A stretch of 33,668 bases of DNA. It comes from Luteolibacter sp. Lineage in GTDB: Bacteria > Verrucomicrobiota > Verrucomicrobiia > Verrucomicrobiales > Akkermansiaceae. The notes under the pieces are model-generated. The model was not told the DNA's origin. It saw only the letters and a list, made by a program, of their open reading frames with translations, and did not search any database. A program made the position numbers and the translations under genes. Below, in pieces: positions 23,758 to 32,600 of this stretch. The stretch covers positions 1 through 33,668 of the forward strand of contig JAUYNL010000109.1 of NCBI GenBank assembly GCA_030696085.1, in the 5' to 3' direction. Within the stretch, counting starts at the first letter, position 1, and the number at the start of each line of letters is the position of its first letter.

Positions 23758-24084
23758 ATGCTCCTAGCAGCTTCTATCACTGACCGTCAGCAAGCCGACT
23801 CTGTCCTCGGAAACGAGGTTTCACGGGTCATCTCTTCTTGTGGTCTGGTTGGAAAGCTGAATGACGGAGCATGCCGAGTTGGAAAATGGTTAGAAACCGC
23901 CATCGTCCGGGCTCGAACAAAGGCCGTATTGGGACGCTTAATTGAAGCATACCCGCGCAGTTTGGCAACTGCGCTTCGTGGAACCCAAGTGCCAGCCAGG
24001 GTGACTAAGCATCATGGGCACAGCGACTCCGGTGGAGCGCTGGTCCCTTGGTGCCCGCCGTCGCTGCGCCTTGAAAAACTTTGA
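23758..24084 (+). CDS. Hypothetical small protein behind the island promoter
   Basis: This open frame of 108 codons begins eight bases after the -10 box. The first 80 residues look helical ('TDRQQADSVLGNEVSRVIS', 'RVGKWLETAIVRARTKAVLG'), whereas the last 25 are His/Gly/Pro-rich and overlap the HTH gene by 71 bases. I do not recognise a family. It may be a leaderless small protein or merely leader sequence for the HTH gene. Confidence 0.3.
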   Translation: MLLAASITDRQQADSVLGNEVSRVISSCGLVGKLNDGACRVGKWLETAIVRARTKAVLGRLIEAYPRSLATALRGTQVPARVTKHHGHSDSGGALVPWCPPSLRLEKL

Positions 24085-24478
24085 ACGGTGTTGCCAGTGT
24101 GGCTTGCCTCGCCCGCCCCGTCTTTTCACGGTGGCGAAGGCGGCTGAGTATCTCGACTGCTGTGAACGCCAGGTCCGTGAGGAGATCTCCGAGGGAAAGA
24201 TCACCTATCGTCGCCCTCCGGGAGGTATCAGATTCACGGAGGAGGATTTGATCGAGCGTTTAGCGCCGGTTGGTGGACCGTCGGCAAAAAAGCCGAGAAA
24301 AAACCACAAGGCCGTTGCCGATGTTCACGACCGCACCCGTTCGAAAAATGAGGCGAATGTCATCGGATTGGCCGGCAAGCCATTTGGAATGGGATCTGGT
24401 TCCACGGTGTATTTCCGGTTTTTCAATGATCATGCCGAGATAAACGGTCCGAACATCACTTCAACATCGAATTTCTGA
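24014..24478 (+). CDS. Excisionase/MerR-like HTH DNA-binding protein
   Basis: This 154-residue protein has a helix-turn-helix of the excisionase (HTH_17) type at about residues 36-85: 'RLFTVAKAAEYLDCCERQVR' followed by a wing 'GKITYRRPPGGIRFTEEDLI'. The tail is Lys/Arg/Asn-rich and looks disordered. Cys-x-x-Cys occurs ahead of the domain (CCQCG), possibly a metal site. Such proteins direct excision or regulate integrative elements. The ATG at 24014 has a weak upstream site, and a later start before the HTH is possible. Its position between the integrase remnant and the primase-like gene fits a mobile-element control module. Confidence 0.65.
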   Translation: MGTATPVERWSLGARRRCALKNFERCCQCGLPRPPRLFTVAKAAEYLDCCERQVREEISEGKITYRRPPGGIRFTEEDLIERLAPVGGPSAKKPRKNHKAVADVHDRTRSKNEANVIGLAGKPFGMGSGSTVYFRFFNDHAEINGPNITSTSNF

Positions 24479-24527
24479 CAAACAACCCAAACGGATTCTG
24501 CCTACGAACTAACAAAATAGCCGAAAA

Positions 24528-25400
24528 ATGAATACCACACTTCCATTCCTGTTTTTTACGCTACCCCCGGAGATTAAACTCCTCACCTACGTTCCAGTCT
24601 CCATTCCGCCGGCCTGGCTGCGTTATTCCAAACCACCGGAGTTTCCCAAGCCCCTTTTAGAGTGGTTGAACTCAGCAAAAGAGCCGACCATCGACGAGTT
24701 GTTGGAAATCCTGGCACGTGCCATGGTGAATTCTGAAAAAGATGTCTGGGAGATGGGTGATGATGTGATGCCGCCGGCGATTCCAAGTGAAGTGCTGGAA
24801 TGGCTGGAGTCCCCCCCGCCCTGGCCAGCTTTCCGGGCGGCTCGGGAAGCTTGGCTTGCAGCCTGCGTTTTCAGTTTGAGCCCGGATGCAGGGCGATGGC
24901 GGATGGGCCATAAGCGAATCCAGGATTCCTGGGTCCGGTATCATGTGTCCCGTTTTTTGCAGATCGCTGGGCTCCTTGATCCGGCCGACAAGGATTCGCC
25001 GAAGCTGATCAATGCCACCATGACGGAGTTGAACCGGCTGCCATGGCCCGACGATCAGTCCGCTTCCGAAGATCCGATCGCCGGGTGGATTCGGACAGTT
25101 CTGGTCGGGGTTCCGGATAGTTATGTAACATCATCTGAAATTCATACTGTCTGGCAGGCGGAAAATCCGGATGACCGCACTTCTTTGAAGGTATTTGCGA
25201 AGCGCCTGAAGATCGTGATCAAGGCATGGGGAGTGTCTAACGGCGGTAAGGGTGTCGTTGACCTAGTCGAGAACATCAGCCAAAGCTGTTGCGAGAAATT
25301 TCCGCATGCAAACCGCCCCCGTGGCTGGGCAGGGTTGGCGCTGAACGCCCGAGGGATGACTCTCTGGAGAAATGCAACTCGCGGAGGCATGGAGGCATGA
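24528..25400 (+). CDS. Mobile-element protein with primase-like C-terminal winged helix
   Basis: This 290-residue protein is not recognised over its first 170 residues, which are Pro- and Trp-rich ('PEIKLLTYVPVSIPPAWLRY', 'EWLESPPPWPAFRAAREAWL'). Residues about 185-280 ('GWIRTVLVGVPDSYVTSSEI', then 'SLKVFAKRLKIVIKAWGVSN', then 'RPRGWAGLAL') resemble the C-terminal winged helix of phage and island primase/helicases. There is no Walker ATPase or primase core, so it may be an accessory or decayed replication protein. Its 3' end runs into a cluster of GGAGGCAT repeats, the arrangement expected of an initiator next to its origin. Function is inferred only. Confidence 0.5.
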   Translation: MNTTLPFLFFTLPPEIKLLTYVPVSIPPAWLRYSKPPEFPKPLLEWLNSAKEPTIDELLEILARAMVNSEKDVWEMGDDVMPPAIPSEVLEWLESPPPWPAFRAAREAWLAACVFSLSPDAGRWRMGHKRIQDSWVRYHVSRFLQIAGLLDPADKDSPKLINATMTELNRLPWPDDQSASEDPIAGWIRTVLVGVPDSYVTSSEIHTVWQAENPDDRTSLKVFAKRLKIVIKAWGVSNGGKGVVDLVENISQSCCEKFPHANRPRGWAGLALNARGMTLWRNATRGGMEA

Positions 25401-25475
25401 TGGAGGCATCAAAGATTGGCCAGATGCCTCCAAGATTCTCCGCGCCACAGCAGGATTTTCACGGCTCGGAGGCAT
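25383..25475. repeat. Iteron-like GGAGGCAT cluster, possible origin or operator
   Basis: Five copies of GGAGGCAT lie within 93 bases: direct at 25383, 25391, 25402 and 25468, and inverted at 25424-25431. The copies at 25401-25410 and 25423-25432 form a perfect ten-base-pair dyad (TGGAGGCATC/GATGCCTCCA) with a 12-base loop. The first two overlap the last codons of the preceding gene. Binding by the primase-like or HTH protein is possible but unproven. Confidence 0.55.
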
Positions 25476-26010
25476 CAAAACATCAAAGGGCATTACTAAT
25501 TGTGATTGGAAGAGGCGGGGGCCTCCGTGCAGAGGGCATTGGCGTGCGTCAGGCGTAACCAGCAACAGCTTGGTGGATCATGAACATTCAACGTGAGCAG
25601 GAAGCCGAGGGTGCCTACCTCCCATTTCTCCTTCCCTCTGCAAATTTCACCAAAGGCAACAGCGACAAACGCCTTGTAGTCGCTTGGTAAGGCGTATCGT
25701 GGTTTCCAAGCGGCTCCAAAGGGGCTACAAAATTGTGATCAACGTTTGGATCCCATGTGAGACCCAGGCCATTGGGCAAACGATACAGGAAGGAAGCATC
25801 CGAATAAGGTCTTCCCGCTGACGAGTAGGAGAATTGGGTCGTGAGGCGACCACTTCGGGGTTCTATCGACACGTTTTGTTCGCATAGAGTGAGGCATTGG
25901 ATTGATCGGGAATGTGGTTGCTTTTTGGACCGTTCCGAAGGTTAATTCACCTAAATCGGTCCCACGAACGGATTCATCATCACTGAAAACCAAGCCTAGG
26001 CCAGGACACA
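25401..26010. other. 610-base gap before the oxygenase gene, no supported gene
   Basis: After the GGAGGCAT cluster I see no convincing gene. Minus-strand frames between 25615 and 26011 would encode short proteins ('SGRPYSDASFLYRLPNGL' is an exaggeratedly tidy stretch in one of them after a change of frame), perhaps a decayed gene. A small GC-rich hairpin (GAGGC/GCCTC, 25512-25525) is present. A promoter for the oxygenase-NRPS operon should lie towards 26010, but no clear -35/-10 pair stands out. AGGA a few bases before 26011 is a plausible ribosome binding site. Confidence 0.4.
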
Positions 26011-26628
26011 ATGAGCGAAAATCATCCCAATTCCTATTTCCACTGGGGACCCTACCTGCATAAGGCTAAACTACCTGAAGAACTATGCCGTGACATCCTT
26101 TCCCGTGGAAGAAAAACGCGCACCGACCATAGTCAGAACTTGGCTGGAGTCGTCGAGCGACAATACCTCCTTGGCGAGGACGATCGGAAGCACATCGAGT
26201 CGGTCCTGCAAGACCCGCTGTGGACATATGTTCGAGAAAGAGCCCGCTATCATGGGGAAAAGTCCAACGTCGTTTCGATGCGAATTGATGAGGTCTGGAT
26301 CAACATCATGAGCCCCGGTGATTTTAATCCGCCGCACAACCATATTGGAGGGGATGTTTCTTTTGTTTTGTATTTGCAGATTCCTGACGGCCTCAAAGAG
26401 GAATACGAAAACAATAAGAGTGCCAACGCAGGCCCCGGCACTATCGAGTTCTACTACGGTCAGCCCGATAGTTGGGTTACGTCCGGTCACGTGATTCTCC
26501 CCGAAGAAGGAGATCTGCTGATTTTTCCGGCGCAACTGATTCATTTCGTTCAGCCTTACAGGACAGTCGGTGAAAGAATATCTGTCGCTGGAAACATCGT
26601 ATCACTGCGTGAAGAGGTCCTCAGGTAA
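26011..26628 (+). CDS. 2-oxoglutarate/Fe(II)-dependent oxygenase (TIGR02466-like), NRPS tailoring candidate
   Basis: This 205-residue protein carries a double-stranded beta-helix signature: 'VWINIMSPGDFNPPHNHIGG' (metal-site His109 or His111), then 'GDLLIFPAQLIHFVQPYRT' with the distal His178, and 'ERISVAGNI' with Arg189 as the likely 2-oxoglutarate binder. The pattern matches the TIGR02466 type, in which the first motif is 'PGDxxxxHxHPG...SGVYYV'. The usual HxD/E is not evident, since the spacing is His-Asn-His. The stop overlaps the NRPS ATG by one base (TAATG), so the two are probably co-translated. The likely role is hydroxylation of an amino acid or of the peptide. The substrate is unknown. 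Confidence 0.75.
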   Translation: MSENHPNSYFHWGPYLHKAKLPEELCRDILSRGRKTRTDHSQNLAGVVERQYLLGEDDRKHIESVLQDPLWTYVRERARYHGEKSNVVSMRIDEVWINIMSPGDFNPPHNHIGGDVSFVLYLQIPDGLKEEYENNKSANAGPGTIEFYYGQPDSWVTSGHVILPEEGDLLIFPAQLIHFVQPYRTVGERISVAGNIVSLREEVLR

Positions 26629-29600
26629 TGAGCGATCCCTCGCCCACTCTTGGAGACTCAGGCACGCCCCCACACGCTGCGGGGGTGGCACTCTTGACGC
26701 CAGAAGAGAGGCAACAGGTCCTTGTTGCTTGGAACGACACGCACGCTTCGTTCCCGCCTGACACTTGCATCCACCATCTATTCGAGGAGAATGTTAGAAC
26801 GCGCCCTCAGAGGATAGCGGTCGAGTCCGAAGAAGGTGCTTGCACTTACGATGAGCTAAACAAGCAAGCCAACCGACTAGCACATCACCTCCGAAATCTT
26901 GGAGTGGGACCTGAAGTCTTGGTGGGCGTTTGCCTTCAACGTTCCATCGAGATGGTCGTCGGGTTACTAGGGGTCCTCAAAAGCGGGGGGGGGTATGTTC
27001 CCATCGAACCGAGCCTACCGACAGACAGACTCTCGTTCATGCTCTCGGATTCTGGAATCAACGTCGTTATTAGCCAGAGTCAATTTATCGAGCAACTGAA
27101 TGCGCTGCCTCTTACGGTTGTGTGTCTTGATCGTGACTCGGATCTGATCGAAACGCAGCCGACGACCGATCCGGTGCGTCAGGAAACACCAGCGAATCTG
27201 GCCTATTTGATCTATACCTCGGGTTCTACCGGGAAACCGAAGGGGGCGATAATTAACCATGAGAGCGTCTTCAACCGGCTGTTCTGGATGCAGTCGGCAC
27301 ACCCCTTGGACGCCGAGGATCGCGTGCTCCAAAAGACGCCGTTCTCATTCGATGTTTCTGTGTGGGAGTTCTTCTGGCCGCTGATGTTCGGTGCCCGCCT
27401 TGTGTTGGCGCGTCCTGGAGGCGAGCGCGAACCAGACTACCTGATTGAAGTTATCCAAAGATGCGAGATATCGACCCTGCACTTCGTTCCTTCGATGCTG
27501 CAGGTCTTTCTGGGGGCTGAAGGCCTAGAAAAGTGCCAAAGCGTCAGGCGAGTATTCTGCAGCGGCGAAGCTCTGAGCGCCGAGCTTATGAATCGCTTTT
27601 TCAATGTCTTTGGATGCGAGTTGCACAACCTTTACGGGCCGACAGAAGCTGCGGTCGATGTGTGCGGCTGGACTTGTCGGCCCGATCCGACGCTGCGGAC
27701 CGTCCCGATCGGCCGTCCGATAGCCAACACGCAGATGTATGTCTTGGACGCCAATCTGGAGCCATTGCCTATCGGCGTCGCGGGCGAACTGCATATCGGC
27801 GGTGTGCAAGTAGGAAGAGGCTACCTCAATCGTCCCGAATTGACCTGTGAACGGTTCATTGACAACCCATTCGGATCTGGGCGCCTTTACAAAACTGGGG
27901 ATCGCGCCCGGTATCTCGCGGACGGGAACCTGGAATTTTTAGGCCGACTGGACGATCAGATAAAGATTGGAGGTTTTCGTGTAGAGCCGGCCGAGATCGA
28001 ATTTGCGTTATTGCAGCACCCAACCGTGCGCGAGGCCGCGGTTGTGGCGCGGTTGCAGCCTTCGGGACACCAGCGACTGGTAGCCTACATAACGAGGCGC
28101 GATCAACAGGCTGGCGAGCGTCAACTCATCTCCGATCTGCAAGAGCTGCTGAGAGCACAATTGCCAGACCTCATGGTGCCGGGGGTCATCGTAGTGCTGG
28201 ATCGACTTCCGCTGAGTTTGCACGGGAAGCTCGACCGCCGCGCTTTGCCTGATCCCGACCTTGGCTTGCCTGCAGATGCTACTGCGGATCAGTTGCCAAG
28301 GTCCGGGGTAGAGAAGATTCTGGCGGAAATCTGGTCGGAGTTGCTGGGCGTGGCTTCAATCGGACGGCGTGCGAACTTTTTCGAATTGGGCGGTGACTCT
28401 ATTTCCAGCCTTCAGGTCGTAAATATGGCACGACGGAGAGGCATTCAGATTTCGTCGCGGCAAATTTTTGAAGAGAAAACCCTAGAACGGGTCGCCCTGA
28501 AGTCTTCGCTCCAAATCTTCGTATCGACTGAAGAAGATACGCTGGAAGGCGACGTGCCTCTTACCCCGATTCAGCACTGGTTCTTTGAGAATCATACGGG
28601 GGCCCCTCATCATTTTAATCAGTCCACGTTGGTGGAGCTGCCACGGCGCACAGATGGACCTACGGTTCGGCGAGCCTTGGAAACCTTGGCGAGCCGTCAT
28701 GATGCCCTCCGCCTTCGCTTCGAGCTGACCAGCACCGGCTGGAAACAACACCTGACCGATGCAGTCGCGGATTCCGTAGGATTGCGGGAGACGAAGTTGG
28801 CTGGTCTGTCGGACGAGGACGCGCGCAAGCTGCTGGAGACAGTCAATAGCGAGCTTCAAACTGCCATCGACTTGGGAGCGGGGCCACTTCTTCAAGCCGC
28901 CCTCCTTGATCAAGGAATTGAAAAGGCTCAGAGCCTCCTGCTGATTATCCACCACCTCGCGACGGATTGGGTCTCGTGGCGAGTCCTTATTCCTGAGGTT
29001 CTCGATCTTTGTCAGACGGGTGCCCACGAGGGACGGCGACTTCCTCCGGTGACCAGTTCCTTCCGGCGTTGGGCGGAGTGGCTGACTGAATATTCCCGCC
29101 AGGAATCGGTTCTGTCGGAACTCGATTATTGGCAAGGTGTCGCCCAACATTCGGCTCATCCACTGCCGACTGACTTTCCCCGATTTCCAGGGAGCAACTT
29201 GATGGCGAGAAGCGATGTCGTCGAAGTTAAGATCGATGCGAACTTGACGCGGGCCTTGTTGAGGGACGTGCCAGGAGTTTACCACACGCACATCAACGAC
29301 ATCTTGCTGCTCGCCTTGGTGAAGGCTCTTGGGGGGTGGATGGGGAGCGATCTGATCAGGATCGACTTAGAGGGACACGGGCGTGAGTCTGAGTCGCTGG
29401 ATCTAACCCGAACCGTTGGCTGGTTTACCTCGCTGTTCCCAGTTGTTCTGAAGCTTGGGAGTAATGATCTCGACGAAGCCATTAAGTCAGTGAAAGAGCA
29501 GCTCCGCCGGGTGCCGAATCGAGGAATCGGCTATGGAGTGCTGCGTTACCTAAACGCAACCACCAAGGCGAAACTAGAGAGCCTTCCCCGGCCAGAGATT

Positions 29601-32600
29601 AGCTTCAACTACGGTGGACAATTTGCGTCAACGGAATTGCGCTTCCGAGCGGGAGATTGTGCGCTGACTGAACAACTATCTCACCTGTTAAGCGTCGACG
29701 GTGGCGTGTTTGGAGATGAGCTGTCATTTTCGTGGATATACAGCGCCAGCCTGTATCGCCGCGAGACGATTCAGTGCCTAGCGAATGGATTTGTGGCTGC
29801 CTTGCTGGAGATCGTATCCCATTGCAGCCAGACGCATTGGGGAGGCTACACCCCGAGCGACTTCCCGTTGACGTCTCTGTCTCAGAAGCAACTGGACTAT
29901 CTGTCCGGCGACGGTCGGAATATCGAGGACATCTACCCGCTAGGCCCGGTGCAGGCGGGGATACTGTTTCATTGCCTGCTGGAACCTGATTCCGGCGTGT
30001 ATTATGTGCAAACTACGCTCCGCCTCCTGGGGGCCTTGGATACATTGCGGCTTGAGCGTGCATGGCGAAGTGTGATGGACAGGCACACCGCCATGCGAAC
30101 CGGCTTCTTCTGGCAGCAACTCTCTCAACCGCTTCAGATCGTCTACCGAACGGTGCAATGCGCATGGCAGGAGATGGACTGGCGGGCGCTTTCTCCGTCG
30201 GATCAACGGTCCTCGCTCACCAAGCTTCTTGAGGAGGGGCGGCGCAACTCCAATCAACTTTCTGTACCACCGCTTGTTAGGTGTCACATCATTAGACTCT
30301 ACGACGAGGAATATCTCTTCGTGTGGCAATGTCACCATATCCTTGCTGACGGCTGGAGCAGCTCAATCGTGTTCGAAGAGATCTTTAGTCTTTATGACAG
30401 TCCCTCTCTCGAGTTGCCCGCTCCCAGAGCTTTCAGGGACTACATCTTGTGGTGCTCCACGCAAGATCCTGCCGCTGCCGCGCGTTTCTGGGATGAGCGA
30501 CTGGCGGGGTTTACAACACCGACTCGGTTCGGACAGTCTACCCGATTGACTTACGTGTTTGACGGTCACGAGACCCATCAACGTGCGCTGCCGACGGGCC
30601 TCTCGTCCCGGCTAGTGGAGTTCGCTCAAGGTCATGGTTTGACGATGAACACGCTTATTCAGGGCGCATACGCGCTTCTGCTGGGCTACTACAGCGGCGA
30701 GGATGACGTTCTCTTCGGCGTGACGGTCTCAGGGCGGCCCGCCGAGTTGGTCGGAGCGGAAGGTATTGTCGGGCTACTGATCAACACCCTGCCTTTAAGG
30801 GCGAGGCTTCCTGGTGCCGCCCAATTGATTCCGTGGCTTCACGAGTTGCAGATCGAGGGCGTGCGCATGGGAGAGTTTGCGACGTCGTCCCTTGCCGAGA
30901 TTCAGCGATCTAGCCAAGTGCCCGCCGGAGCGCCCATTTTTGACAGCATCCTGGTGTTTGAAAACTATCCGGTGAATCGGCACCGTGCTGGGTTCTCTCG
31001 CAACGTGGAAATCGGCGAGGTCGTGACCCATGAGCGCACGCACTATCCGCTCACCGTGGTCGTTGAACCTGGATCGCAGCTTCGCTTGTCGCTGAACTAT
31101 TGGCCAGCGGTGCTCGACCGGGCGTTGATCGCTCGCATGGCGGAGCACTTCGAGGCGCTTCTGGAGTCCATGATTACTCACCCGGCAGAGACGCTCGCCA
31201 TGATGTCGCCGCTGACCACCTCGGAACGCCAGCGATTGCTGCGGGGATGGAGTCCTGTTTCGAGTTTCGAGCCTTCGTCTCCTAGCCTGCACGAGGATTT
31301 CGAAAAAGAGGTGGCGCGCGGACCTGACCGCGAGGCGCTCGTCTTCGGCGGAGAGAAGTGGACCTACGAGGAGGTAAACCGGCGTGCGAATCAGCTCGCG
31401 CGTCACCTGCGCTCTCTGGGCGTGCAAAGCGGCAGCCTCGTCGGCCTCTTGGTGCCGCGATCGTGCGACCTGATAGTTGGCATTCTCGCCATCCTCAAGG
31501 CGGGGGCTGCCTACGTTCCCCTAGAGCCTAGCTATCCTGAAGCCAAGCTTTCCTTCATGATGGAGGACGCGGGGATATCGCTGTTGTTAAGCCACACCCA
31601 GCTCCATGGCCGCCTGCCGCGCACCAGCCGGCCAATTGCTTGGATCGATGACCTGGCCACCGTGCTCGCTGCGTATCCGGAAGAAAACTTGGTGTTGGTG
31701 CCGGATCGCGAGGCCCTGGCTTACGTCATGTTCACCTCCGGCTCGACGGGTCACCCCAAAGGAGTGGAGGTCAGCCATTTCAACGTGCTGAGGCTATTTG
31801 CGGCGACCGCGGAGCTTTTCGCGTTCGATTCGCACGACACTTGGACCCTGTTTCATTCGGCGAGTTTTGACTTTTCCGTCTGGGAGATGTGGGGTGCGCT
31901 CCTCCACGGCGGGCGACTGGTGATCGTCGATCACCTCACGTCTCGCTCGCCGGATGTTTTTCTTGAGTTGCTCGTCAAGGAGCGGGTCACGGTGCTGAAT
32001 CAGACCCCCTCTGCATTTCTCCAACTCATGTCCGCGGAGGCCAAAGCCCAAGACCTCGATCGGCTCCATCTGCGATTCGTAATCTTCGGCGGTGAGAGCC
32101 TGATCGCGGCCCGCCTCCGGCCTTGGTTTGAGCGGCATCAGGCCAGACCACCCCGGTTGATTAACATGTACGGGATCACCGAGACTACGGTGCACGTGAC
32201 TTTTCGGGAGGTGACGAACGCCGACACCCAGGACGCTGGCAGGAACATAATCGGCACCCCCATTCCAGACCTTCGAGTCTTCCTCTTGGACCGGCAACTG
32301 CGCCTCGTGCCCATAGGAGTGCCAGGGGAGGCGTATGTTTCCGGCCCGGGGGTGGCTCGCGGATACCACCAACGGCCAGAGTTAACGCGGCAGCGTTTCG
32401 TCGAGCGAGCGTCCATTTCTGCCCTTTCGGAGTTGCCGAACGTTTCGCGTCTGTATCGCACGGGAGACATGGCCCGGTTCCTGCCCGACGGAAACCTTGA
32501 GTTTCTCGGACGATGCGACGATCAAATCAAGGTTCGGGGTTTTCGGATCGAACCGGGAGAAATCGAGAGCGTGCTCGGCACGCACCCCGCAGTGCGTGAA

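Noticed and set aside
25615..26011. Minus-strand small proteins before the oxygenase gene
   Set aside because: There is no recognisable family, no start-site support, and the tidy stretch needs a change of frame. At best it is decayed sequence.
28482..29291. Minus-strand open frame of 269 codons within the NRPS
   Set aside because: It lies antisense to the epimerase domain, whose motifs are unambiguous on the plus strand.
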